From assembly GCA_002197995.1 (NCBI GenBank), contig NGZR01000002.1, forward strand, positions 7,006,001-7,070,000: a DNA stretch of 64,000 nucleotides, in the 5' to 3' direction. Numbering within the stretch: position 1 is the first letter of the stretch; every line of letters begins with the position of its first letter. The notes under the pieces are model-generated. The model saw nothing but the letters and a program-made list of their open reading frames with translations. It was not told the DNA's origin and made no database searches. Source of the DNA: Gaeumannomyces sp. JS-464 (Eukaryota > Ascomycota > Sordariomycetes > Magnaporthales > Magnaporthaceae). Of this stretch, positions 10,957 through 21,254 are shown in pieces. The translations under genes were made by a program, and so were the position numbers.

Positions 10957-11887
10957 TGCGACGTTACGGTACGGGGCAGCCTTGAGGAGCTAGCTCAAAA
11001 TACAATGTACCTTGAGTTTTGAGGATGAAGCTCAAAAAGTCCCATGAACCCCTTGCAAATGCCCAGCTCCCTCTTGATTGGGGTATCTAGCTTGGATGTA
11101 ACTTGCGCCCCACAGCTTTTGGTCGCACAGCATTCGGTCGAGTCCGCCAGCTCAGTAAATGCGCACTAACGAGGTCTTGGGTGGCTGTGTGGTTCAAGGG
11201 ACCGACCTCCAGATTGGTCACCCAACACGCCCAGCGGGGGCAACACGCAATGTCGGGAGGGATCGCAGACAATCGGTCCTGAGCGTGAGAGCAACGGGAG
11301 GAGTGAACGACAGGTGGTGTAGAATCGAGCATACTTGCGTAGTATGCTGTCGGGGTGCTTAGGTAGCGTAATGGGGGTGACACAACTGGACACTGAAAGG
11401 ACCAAGCTGGCCTCCTGTTGACCCCGGCATCGGACCCGATCCCAGGACACTAGAACTCCCAGTGGGCGGTGCAAAGAAACTGGTTAAACAGCCTGACCTG
11501 CATTCTCTTGGTGGTCAGGCTGTGGTGGATTCGATATTGATGCTCTGTCTCGACAGGGGCACCAAATGCACGGCTCACAGTGTGTAATACAGTATCGGCG
11601 GCAGTGACTGCACGCCCAGTCTACAGACATGTAACCCCTGAAGCACGGCCTGTAGCTAAAGACAACGTCATTCCTGCTGGTCGGGTTCGGGCTTCCCCTC
11701 TCAGCCCGTCCCTCCGTTGCAACCATCATTCCAACACCATCACGCGACCGAAAGCCAGGGGCACCAAGCATTAAACCAACGACGACAATCGCACAACTCA
11801 CGATTCCTACGATTTGCAACCGAAACAAAAAAAAAAAAATTCGATCGGACTTGGCAGAACCCCAGCAATACGAAACCACACGCAACG
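10957..11887. other. Divergent intergenic region between C2H2 and LysM genes
   Basis: No gene is recognised. It is bounded by two divergently transcribed starts and so should hold both promoters. A run of 13 A's (~11828-11840) lies about 50 bases upstream of the LysM start codon, in a generally A/C-rich leader. Confidence 0.5.
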
Positions 11888-12673
11888 ATGGGCCGCCGTT
11901 CGTACTACGACACCGACGAGGAGCGACTGCCCGAGGGCATGACCAGGATCGGCTACGACGCCGACACCGAGACCTACACCTTCCGCGACGCCGACGGCAG
12001 CATCTGGGAATCGGCCCCGGGCAGCCGCTACGGCAATCTGACCAAGGTCTCCAACGGCTCGGCCTCGGCGCGACGCGCGGCCGAGCCGACGGGCGCCGTG
12101 GCCCGCGGGCCGCTCGGCGGCAAGGGCGGCGGCGACAACCAGCGCGCCTACAACGACGACGAGGACGAAGACGGCGACGACGACGAACATGACTCGGACC
12201 GCGCCCCCTTCCTGGCCCCGCCGGCCTACAGCGCGTCGGCCGCGGCGGCGACGCTGTCGACGCGCGGCGGCAGCGACGACGCCCTGCCCATGCCGTCGGC
12301 GGCCGAGGCGCGCTACCGCGACTGGCGCAAGCGGTCGTGGCGCGCCGACCTGATGCCGCTGCTGCACTTCTTCCTCATCAGCTCGCTCTTCCTCGTCGGC
12401 ATCTTCTGGATGGTCGGCGGCTTCTCGGGCGGGTCGTCGTCGGCCTCCGAAAAGCCGGAACCACAGATGCCGCCCCGCCCGACGACCAAGCCCGCCGCCC
12501 CCGTCAGCTGCCCCGACGGCTGGGCGACGAGCGTCGTGTACAGGGGCCAGACGTGCTACATGATCGCAAAGATGCACAACATCGACCTCGACGAGCTGCT
12601 GAGCGTCAACAAGGGCGTCAACTGCGACCTGCTCCAGATCGGCGAGACGATCTGCGTGCCCAAGACCGAATGA
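11888..12673 (+). CDS. Membrane-anchored LysM protein (type II)
   Basis: Single-exon 261-aa protein; the ATG at 11888 follows an A/C-rich leader. Layout: a cytosolic N-terminal part with an acidic run (residues ~90-104, almost all D/E), a basic stretch WRKRSWRAD (146-154), one transmembrane segment (~156-177, LMPLLHFFLISSLFLVGIFW..), a Pro/Ser linker, and a C-terminal LysM (~213-257: SVVYRGQTCYMIAKMHNIDL, then LLSVNKGVNCDLLQIGETIC). Cys223, Cys246 and Cys256 could form disulphides. The basic stretch before the helix argues for an N-in, C-out type II protein, placing the LysM in the lumen or at the cell surface. LysM binds N-acetylglucosamine polymers. Unlike secreted LysM effectors there is no N-terminal signal peptide. 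Function unknown; chitin sensing or anchoring is a guess. Confidence 0.85.
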   Translation: MGRRSYYDTDEERLPEGMTRIGYDADTETYTFRDADGSIWESAPGSRYGNLTKVSNGSASARRAAEPTGAVARGPLGGKGGGDNQRAYNDDEDEDGDDDEHDSDRAPFLAPPAYSASAAAATLSTRGGSDDALPMPSAAEARYRDWRKRSWRADLMPLLHFFLISSLFLVGIFWMVGGFSGGSSSASEKPEPQMPPRPTTKPAAPVSCPDGWATSVVYRGQTCYMIAKMHNIDLDELLSVNKGVNCDLLQIGETICVPKTE

Positions 12674-13594
12674 TGTGGTTGCCTTCGACCTGCCTTGCGG
12701 GAACCTGTTTACTTTTTTATCGAACACATTCCGTCGTCTGCACTTTCGGGCACTCCGAATCGCCCGAAATGCCAAGCATTTGAATGACACCTTGAGGCGC
12801 TTGGACCTCGTCTTGTTCCTTCATCCCTGTCTCTTCTACTCCTTGATGTTCGTCTGGGTTTCCTTCTTCCCTTTTTCTTGTGTTCCATCATGTCTCCTTT
12901 GTTTAATCAATATATCGGAGGGCAGGTGTCTGAAGCTCCCTCGGCAGTCCACCGTGTCCGCCCACTATGCTCGTCAGGGGCAGGTGCGGATCCACAACGT
13001 CGTCACCGGTGTCTGTTGGGACAGACCAGAACGGACAATCAAGCCCTTCTTTTTCTTTTGTACTGGGTACCGGGACAAAATATATCAGATTTGGTCAATA
13101 CTCTCTTAGGATGGAGCAAAATCAATGTTTTCATGGTAATCTCGACGGTAACAGTCCTTCCCGCTCCTAGAATATCAGGCGTAACTAAGCTATCATACTT
13201 GATGTCACCTTGGATTTCCTCCTCCGCACCTGGCCCTGTGGTCCCCCAATACGGAAGCTTGCGGCAGCATCACTGGCATCAGACTTCACGAGGCAACAAG
13301 CTCAGGTATAGACAAAGTGAATTTGATATCTAGGTAGCCAGTTTAGGCTACGATGTCAGCGGCACAAACAGTGACCGCCCGCGATGTAAACGCCCCGATG
13401 CCTGCCCCAATCCAAATAACTCCAAGCGCCTCAAATATGTACAAGGCCCCATGACGCAAAATTTCCTTGTAAAAACCAAAGAAAATGTGCTCTATGGTCC
13501 TAAAGTTTTCGCGATTAAATTTCCCAGTCGGGAACCTCGGCGGGGTCGGAGAGAAGTGTAGATGTCGTCGTTTTTGTGGTTGGTATCTTCGCCT
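12674..13594. other. Intergenic (convergent 3' flanks), no gene seen
   Basis: This lies between the 3' ends of the LysM gene and the small mitochondrial gene. No coding signal and no repeat stands out. Confidence 0.5.
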
Positions 13595-13945
13595 CTAGAT
13601 GTGGCCGTCAAGGGCCTTCTGGACCATGAAGGGCCAGCCGAGGATCAGAGCCATGCCGGGGAAGTAACTGTCGAGGAGGATTTGATGTCAGCACATGGAG
13701 CCAGACAGGAGCAGAGAAAGGATCTGGGCTGGGATGGGCCGGCTGGCAACATACATTCCCAGGGACTTTCCAGTGCGGGCAAAGACCTTGGCCCAGTCAG
13801 CCGGCTGCGCCTTCTCAGCGATTGGCAGCCTCTGGAAGGGGTGCGGCTCAAAGGAGCGCATGGTGGTGCGCATGGCCGTCATCAGCGAGAACTGGCGGCG
13901 CTGGGCGACGTTGCGGAGGGCGACACGGGCGACGATGGGAGACAT
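13595..13945 (-). CDS. Small mitochondrial inner-membrane-type protein
   Basis: Two exons, 13755-13945 and 13595-13667, joined across an 87-base intron (GTATGT..CAG) to give 87 aa. The N-terminus MSPIVARVALRNVAQRRQFS is a basic, amphipathic sequence typical of a mitochondrial targeting peptide with an R-x-F-S cleavage-like site. The C-terminus has one hydrophobic segment with YFPGMALILGWPFMVQKALD and ends GHI. The size and layout fit a single-pass accessory subunit of the respiratory chain or ATP synthase, but I cannot assign a specific subunit. The alternative readthrough of the intron ends at a stop after LLLSGSMC. Frame phases match exactly, supporting the splice. Confidence 0.7.
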
Positions 13946-15239
13946 GATGTTTGTTGTTTTTGGTTTTGTTCCGAAGGAGGAAGAGATGGGAGAGTGGTGT
14001 GTCGTTGTCGTGTAACGGAGTGGAATATAGCCGGTATACAAGAGCTGGCTTGTATAGGAGGACTGAGTGGTGATGTTGCCGAAAAGGGGTTGACAGGAGA
14101 TGTTGTGTAATGTTGGATGGTGATGCAGGAAAGGAGAACCGGTGACTATGGAAACGTGCAGTGCAACACTCTTATATCTACCTACGGACCTCAAACCAGG
14201 GCTCCAGCTGGGCCTATTCCGGAAAGACCCTTACCTTCCAACAAGCGGCGGGCTCCCGAGAGCATGGCACGCCCTCATGGCCCGATGGCTGGAGATGGCC
14301 GACTACGGGGCCTGGCATGGCAGGCAGAAAAAAACGTGTGCAGATGACAGCTGCAGGCTATGGAGAAGCAATGGGCCGAACAGCAAACCCCGGTTAGGCG
14401 AAAAGGCAGATGGCGCGCGAGGGGATGGGCATCAAGATTTTCCTCTACTCAGTAGGCATGGTGCCATACGAGTCCCCAAAAGGTGACTGTTGGCCGCCCA
14501 AAAGCGGCAGCTAACACCTCGCCCTGGGGAAGGCTGAGCGCGCCGGTGGGACGATTCGGCGGCCTTTGACCGTCACGGTCGTCCCATGCCGCCGAGCTTG
14601 TGCTGTCAGATGGGCTGATCGGGCCCCGCCGCTGTTGGTGCTGCGGAGCTCAAAAGGAATGATTTGAGTGGAGTAAGCAAAATGCTGTTTTTGTCTTTTT
14701 TCCTCATTGGCGCAACCTTTTCGAGCCAATCATGGCGGGCCATGACATTGAATTTCTAGCCAATCAGGTTGTACAGAGCTCTGCTGGCACGCTCTTCCAG
14801 CCCCATGGATCCTCGATTTCCCGAAGTCGAACCACCCTGACCAAGCCTTCACGGCCAAGGTTGTGGACCGCGGTCCATCAGCCCATTGAGGCTGGCCAGG
14901 CAAGCAAAAAGCCAGATCCCTCTCGGCCACGCGCCGCAAACCGCAACCGCACAAATCTCGGGCTTCCCCGCAATAAAAGGGTGAGTCGATTGAGAAAGAA
15001 ATGCCAAATCATACAATGGGATTTATGCATGACCAAACCAGCACTGGACTTTTCGACGAGTAATCAATGACCCGTCATCCTCCGGCGAGCCGGCCCCACC
15101 CGCAGGACGGTACTGGCGACATCAGCCGTGATAGTCGTCGGATTCCCGGTAACCGGCCGAAACAAAAACCCTCAAGGCCCGGACTGGGCTCTCGGTGAAT
15201 CATTATTCCCTTCCCTCCATTCGCCCGTCGTGCCCGTCG
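13946..15239. other. Intergenic, no gene seen
   Basis: This is upstream of the small mitochondrial gene and downstream of the 57-aa gene (both minus). Only short random ORFs are seen. Confidence 0.45.
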
Positions 15240-15413
15240 CTAGGCCAGCTCTAGCTCATGCTCCCGGTATGCGATGTAGTCGTTGTTCGTGCTTTCCTTT
15301 TGCACCGTGTACGTGTCGCCATCGACCGACTTTACGATGAAAACGCAGGGTTTGCTCGTCTTGTCGCTTGTGTTCTTGGCGCGGTCGCCGACTTTGAAGG
15401 GCTGCCACGGCAT
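15240..15413 (-). CDS. 57-aa SH3/KOW-like mini-protein
   Basis: A short minus-strand frame begins MPWQPFKVGDRAKNTSDK, continues with CVFIVKSVDGDTYTVQKEST and ends with REHELELA followed by TAG. The pattern 'F-x-VGD-x-[ARV] ... V-x-DGDTYTV ... H/E-ELE' is that of a small five-stranded SH3/KOW-type barrel, as in proteins whose repeats start KVGD and end HEDELE. It is intact from ATG to stop with no intron. It is not certain that 15413 is the true start: an upstream exon is possible. Function unknown; such domains bind nucleic acid or peptides. Confidence 0.5.
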   Translation of the reverse strand: MPWQPFKVGDRAKNTSDKTSKPCVFIVKSVDGDTYTVQKESTNNDYIAYREHELELA

Positions 15414-16217
15414 CCGTTGACCTTGTCAGTTCATGCTCCTGGAATTGGCGATTTGCACTCTTGAGGCCGTTGCATACCATTATCGACTAGGTCGAATTTC
15501 GGGATGAAAGTTGATCCTGGCGAATCGCAAAAGCCCGGTAAGCTGGTCCAGGTACCTAACTCCGTTCGGTTCTTGTCGTGGAGATGAGAAGATGAGGAGG
15601 ATGAGGGCTTGCTGATGAACAGCACGAACAAAGATACTTACTTCTCGACAAACCCATCGGCCCTTTATAGGCCTTCATTTTCTTCGGTGCCATCTCTTCT
15701 CGGTGATGGATATTTCTTGAGCAATAGCAGAAGGCAAAACGAGGCGCATAGTGAGGCTGCTCCCGCCCGTACCTTTCGCCCGGGTCCAATGCACATGTCC
15801 CAGCCGGCCCGTTCCCTCCCCCACGCCCGGCCTACGGGCCAATCGTTTGGGCTAGGCGGGGCAAGGCGGCAACGGCCCCCCAAGACTCGGGCAGCTGCCG
15901 TCAGCTTTCCATCGCGGCCTCGGGCGGAAGAAGCAAAGGCTCAGGATTTCGCCCCGAAGATTAGATCGCCATTGAGCGGGATATGCACCGCGACGCACGC
16001 CGCCAGGCAACCACTCACGCATTCTGCGGCCACAACCGCGAGGGATTTCATTGGAGGCGCCTCATTTTGAATGGTCCTCAAGGCGGTGGGTATATGACCC
16101 GAACGAAGATAGAGCAGGGGCTACCACACAGGAGGCCCTCATTCTGTATTACCCTAATACAACTATGTACCCTCCTCGCTTGCACTTCCCCCCAAACCCG
16201 GCTTTTCGCCCCCAGCC
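15414..16217. other. Intergenic, no gene seen
   Basis: This is the likely promoter of the 57-aa gene plus the 3' flank of homoserine kinase. No coding signal. Confidence 0.45.
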
Positions 16218-17477
16218 TCACGACCTGATAACCGTCGTGCCCTCGGCAGGCTCCAGCAGCCGCCAGGTGCACGAGATGCCCTGGGCCGTGAACTTTGCAA
16301 TGATGCGCTCCGCGATCTCGGCGTGGTTGGCCGTCGCGAGCGCGAGGATGGTGGGGCCCGCGCCCGAGAGGCACACGCCCAGCAGGCCCGGCTGCGTCCC
16401 GGGCGTCATGGACTCGACGATGTCGGTCAGGCCCGGGATCAGCGTCTGCCGGTACGGCTGGTGCAGCTTGTCCTGCATCGCCAGGTAGATCAGATCCGAG
16501 TCCGGCGGAGACTGGCCCAGCGCCACCGGCAGGAGCGCTATTCTCTGGAGGTTGAAGGTCTTTTTTTTGCGTGCGTCACGTCAGCGGCATGTTCTTTTTG
16601 CTTGTCTATCACTAGAGCACATTTCGATTGCCCGCCAGTAAAACATACCACGTCTGATCGAGGGTACTGGGCCGGCAGCACCTCGCGCGCCTTGGCTGTC
16701 GGGACCTCAAAGTTGGGGATTATCGCCACGGCCTTGATCTCCTTGGCCCAGGGGAACTTAATGTGGTGGCCGATGCCATGCGGCGGCTCCGGGGGCGTGT
16801 CACCCGTGTCGACGCCGCCGGCCGGAGCAGGAAGCACCTCGCTGAGCGGGATCTCTGTCCGCGTCACATCCTCAGGCTCCAGCGGGTTCAGATAGGTTCC
16901 CACGAAGCCGCCAAACAGGGCGGCGCCCACGTTATCCGGGTGCCTCTCTGTATTCACTGTGATGAGCATGTGTGCAGCACCAGTACCTGTAAAGCAGCTA
17001 GGGGGATGTCAAGTAGCAGGAACGAGACCTACCGATCATCAAGCAAAAGTCGAATAATCTGTTGTCGTCCAGGTGGTCCAGCTTGCCGACCTCCTTGCCC
17101 AGCATGACGCCGGCGACCACGGCGGCGCCGGACGAGCCGAGGCCGCGGCCGAGCGGGATGGGGTTCTTGATGTGCACGCGGGTCTGGGCGGGGAAGGCGC
17201 GCTGGCCGTGGCACCGGAGCACATACAGGGCGACGCGCGTGATGAGGTTTGCGTCCGGGTCCAGCGGGATGTCGCCCGACTCGGCGCCCTCGCCCTCGTA
17301 CGTCACCCGGCAGTTGAGCGGGTGGGCCGCGCCGCTCCCGCCGGCGCCGGAGCCGGACCGGTCGATGGTGACGTGCAGCTCCAGGTACAGCGACAGCGCA
17401 AGCCCGATCACGTCGAACCCGGGACCGATGTTGGCCGACGAGCTGGGCGTCTTGATGACGAAGGATTCGGAAGCCAT
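16218..17477 (-). CDS. THR1: Homoserine kinase
   Basis: Phosphorylates L-homoserine to O-phosphohomoserine with ATP, the step before threonine synthase (cytosol). Three exons: 17033-17477, 16649-16986, 16218-16559, which sum to 1125 bases and 374 aa with consistent phases. GHMP-kinase motifs: SSANIGPGFDVIGLALS near the N-terminus, the ATP-binding PIPLGRGLGSSGAA loop, and the C-terminal GVCLSGAGPTILAL. The middle also fits the family (MLITVNTERHPDNVGAALFG). Length is close to the ~360 usual. I chose the ATG at 17477 (MASESFVIKTPSSS); the in-frame ATG at 17489 would add four residues. Intron 2 must end with an unusual AAG acceptor to keep the conserved FNLQRIALL. No frame breaks. Confidence 0.96.
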
Positions 17478-18400
17478 TTTGTCTTCCACCTTCTGATTCT
17501 TTTTTCTTATCGCTGATTCCAGCTGGTCATGGAAGGGGCAGCCAAGCCCCGAGCCACAATGGACGTTGACGTTGTACTTGACTTATCCAGGACGCGAGTT
17601 GGATATGAACGCGACCTCGGGGTGACCTTTGTTGACTCAGCGGTCGTATTTTATGTCCCTCAAGCTACGATTGGAAGCAGAGCAGGACGTTCTCGCAACA
17701 CGGTTATCCACTACCGGACCTGCATTGGGCGTGAGCGCATGTCCGCTGGGTGAAGGTTTGTGGCCCTAAAATTTTATTCTAGGCGCCGGAGGCCACCGAT
17801 CGCGGAGGGCGGGGGTGGGTCCATTGAGTTGGTGACGCAGTTTGCTGCCCTACCCTGAGCTGGCTTTGCCATCGTGAGCCTGAGATGGAAGTCAACGAAC
17901 AAAAAGTGATTGTGAAATTTGGTTAGATGTGGGAAGCTCGATGCAACAAACGGAGCACCCGAGCCGCAATAACTGCATCCGAATTGCAATTGCGCTTTAC
18001 TAGCCGTTTGTTGCTTGCTCGTTAGGCTGCTGCTGCTGCTGCTGTTGGTGCCTTGCCATGTTCTTGTGCGACGGCAGTGTTTGCTTCGCTGTGCCCGAGA
18101 AGCAGCACATGGTGATTCCGCCGCCGAGGGTGGTGGGCTTTCTCTAGACTCAAGCAAGCTCACAGTATCTCGCTGATTCCCTCTCGGCCAGCTAGCGAAC
18201 ATATAAATGGCGGAAATTTCGATCCTGATCTCGAAAAAAAAGCCTCTGATAGTGGACGATATTTCCCATCGATGAGGGCCCCAGCCATTTGATAATACCA
18301 CACGAAAAGCCTTGCGCCTAACGCATCCATTTCGGGAAGACCACTCCGAGATGGCCGATCTTCCTACCTTCAGCCGGGGAAGGGAACCCGCCGTCGCCCG
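17478..18400. other. Divergent intergenic region (homoserine kinase / four-TM gene)
   Basis: Both neighbouring genes start here and read away from each other. It contains a (CTG)5-6 tract at ~18029-18046. A 217-aa minus frame at 17774-18427 spans it, but its composition and Ser run from the repeat look random. Confidence 0.45.
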
Positions 18401-18991
18401 ATGGCACAATCGCGGGTTGCTCCTCAAGAAAGCATTTGTGCGTCCTGGATGAACATCGTCGCGAAGACTGGGGCATTGAACGGACGTGAACTGACTACCA
18501 TATTCATCGCAATGCAGACTCGCTTCGCCTGGTTCACGATCCTGACGACCCTCCTATTGGCCAGCTGCATCATGACAATAGTGAGCATGCTGAACATCAA
18601 GACAACCGCCGACGGCGGAACCCGCAACCGGATCGAAACCCCCGCTGCGAGCACGGACGATGACGGCGGCGGCGCAGCGCTCTGGCTCCTGTGCCAGATC
18701 TTCACCACGACGCTGGCCAACATCGCGGCGGCCGCCATGGTCGAGTACCCCGGAAAGCCGCGCGGCCGAGACTGGTGCGGGACGTCTTTGATGATGGCCT
18801 TCACCTTTGTGTGCGCCGTCCTCATCCTTCCCGTCTATTTGGGTATCAGCGTATATTGGGGCGAGTTCCTCGGCCGAACCTGCATCTTCCTCGTGTCGGT
18901 GCTCTTCTGCTTGACGGCCATCAGGCTCGCCACACAGACCGCCAGGGAGAGACGGCAGCCGGCACCGGGCGTAACCCTCGAGGAGAGATGA
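18401..18991 (+). CDS. Hypothetical four-transmembrane protein
   Basis: A 196-aa single-exon protein not recognised from any named family. Four hydrophobic segments: ~42-64 (FAWFTILTTLLLASCIMTIV), ~90-113 (AALWLLCQIFTTTLANIAA), ~129-152 (MMAFTFVCAVLILPVYLGIS) and ~156-176 (CIFLVSVLFCLTAIRL). A hydrophilic D/G-rich loop separates the first two, and the tail is basic and short. The true start may be a later in-frame ATG, at 18449 (MNIVAKTG) or 18512 (MQTRFAW), since the first ~16 residues look poorly constrained. It is divergent from homoserine kinase with no obvious functional link. Confidence 0.6.
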   Translation: MAQSRVAPQESICASWMNIVAKTGALNGRELTTIFIAMQTRFAWFTILTTLLLASCIMTIVSMLNIKTTADGGTRNRIETPAASTDDDGGGAALWLLCQIFTTTLANIAAAAMVEYPGKPRGRDWCGTSLMMAFTFVCAVLILPVYLGISVYWGEFLGRTCIFLVSVLFCLTAIRLATQTARERRQPAPGVTLEER

Positions 18992-21254
18992 CAGACAGAT
19001 CAGTGGAGTCGCGAGCCGGTGTCATCGGTCGTCCAAGAGGGCCGCTCCAGCTAAGCATCCGTCCCAGGCTTGGCGCAAGAAGAGGCTCAGGGAATTTGAT
19101 GCACAGAGGCTGCATGTTGGCGGTGAATTTTCCAGAACGTAACAAAGAACAACAGTGAGGGTCCAGCAGAGGAGGAGACACTAGGGAATGGGTCAAACAG
19201 CGCTTGGTAATAAAGATTTACACTTTGCCGTGGGAACCGGGCCGGGAGACGCTCGAGCGAAGACGCCATAGCGCTTGCGTTGGCCCGGACAGTAACACAG
19301 AAACTGGAACTGGCAGTTGGCCGGCAACACCGTTTTCACCGACAGTCTTGGCCGTCAATAAACCAAGGCGCTGGGACCCGTCTCGAAAGAGGGTCGTCGG
19401 CCTGCGTCGCCGAGGGTGGATCAGTCCTTCGGATGCTTTTGCCGTCCAAGGGACGGTGGCGGCAGGGACGTCAATTGTGGTGAGTGGGTGCGGGCAGCAG
19501 AGGCCATCCAAAATCAAGAATCCCGTCAGCCAAGCCCGTGCATGTGACGATCTCAAAAGAACGCGTGAGGCCTGCAAGATGTGTGGCTGGGCATTTCCAA
19601 GTTGCTATTTTTCGCTGTCAGTGACGAGGCATGCTTCTCCAGCCTCTATGGACAATCCGAACTTTTGTTTCGTTCCCGGATGATGTGATGATGGGGGCAT
19701 GTTGACGAATAAGCAGACTTTGCCCCATCCCTTCATTATTCCTTTCCCCTCATCTGTCGACGAGGCGCTTGCGCGTTCCGAGGGATGATCGGCAGGACTG
19801 GAGTGCCTCGCTGGAAAGAAACCCAGGCGTGCCAGGCTGAGCCAGCCCACCAGCGTGACCATGTGGCAGGGCTGGTGGTGCAAACAGCAACCGCAATCAA
19901 TCTGCCGACATGACCCGTGCGCATCGCAAGGCCCTCCCCGTCCAGCCTGGCTGCGGTCAAACCCTCTTTTGAGCCAAGCGAGGGATCGTTGGCCCATCAA
20001 TGTGGCTGCAGCGACCCCGTTTGCGCGGCGTCAAGCGCCAAAGGCCGGTCAGCTTCAGCTTCTCGGCTTTGTGCTAGTTATGCCTGGCTGAGCTGGCGGC
20101 TGAGCCAGCCGGGTGGTCCTCTTGCCAATGTCATTCAATAGCGGCGCGACATATAAACACCATTTTCTTATGCGATAAAAACACCCCACCCACGAAAAAG
20201 ACAAATAGAGAGAAGCGACTCAAATTTCCTCGCGGAGATGAGCCTTCCTTCTCCCAGGATCGATCCAAAGCACGTCGGGCGGCACTGGGAATGCCGATCG
20301 ATGGCTGGGGTCGCATCTGGCGTGCTTGTGTACCAAAAAGTGTGCCTGGCAGCCGCTGGTCGACGTTGTGCAGAGACGGGTTCCAGCATTGCGTTTCTGC
20401 CTGTCGCGTCGCCTGCGGCCAGTCGATTGCAGGGAGCGCTGGGGCCTGTGGGGTTGAGGGGACCGCTCGACTCCATCGGCCGGTCCACTTTTCAGCCGTC
20501 GCCCAGGCCAGGTTCAGGCGCACGCAGCCAATCAGGCCGGCGGAGCGCACAAGAAACGGCGCCGGGGGACGTCACGTTTTGGTCGCGCTTGGCTGCTGCA
20601 GCGACTGCGCCTTCCCCTCGGACTTGAAACGCCAGCCTCTCCCCTGCTGATCCTTGAATGAACGCCCGCGCAGAAAAGATCCGCTTCCCATGCTTCCATG
20701 ATCCTTGTCTGCAGTCCATCAGTGCTGTCGTCGCCTGCCTCGAAATCCAGAGTTTTGAAACTCCCGTCCCTCCATCCATCCTTTCCAGCACCTCAACCGC
20801 TGCGAGCGTTGTTTGGTACCTTTTCCCTCTCTGCTCGCCTTTTTCGCCTCTTCGTCTGACCCTCAGTCGGCGAACCCGCCCGGCGCCCAGGATCGAGAAT
20901 AGGGGCTCAAACCTCCGCCTCGCCCCCCGCCCTCAGATCGACCGTCCAATCCGGCCGTCTCCTTGCTCGAGCATACCAAGCACATTCCGAATACAGATCA
21001 TCCAGCATTCTCGGGCTGTGGCGAGGACGCAAGGCCAGCGCGCGACGGCATTCCAGTGTGTGGTCACAAGCTTTGCGAGTGAACACACCCTCGGCGCCGT
21101 CCCAGCCGACCACAGCCAGTGAATACGACCAACGTGGACGGGCTTGGTACAAGCGCATTGAGTTGCGTCGCCCGCCGTCCGTTTCTTTTGCCTTTCCACA
21201 TCCTCTGGAAACCTACATAGACTGTCTCTGAGTCCCCAAGAACAGCCGCCTACA
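18992..21254. other. Long intergenic region upstream of chitin synthase
   Basis: 2.2 kb with no coherent coding sequence. The part nearest the chitin synthase start (~20,750-21,250) is C/T-rich and is probably promoter plus 5' leader. Short random ORFs only. Confidence 0.5.

Noticed and set aside
12675..13333. ORFs downstream of the LysM gene
   Set aside because: Frames read through T-rich 3' DNA with no domain.
17774..18427. 217-aa minus ORF overlapping the four-TM gene start
   Set aside because: Ser run derives from a CTG repeat and the rest shows no family; the plus-strand four-TM reading is more coherent.
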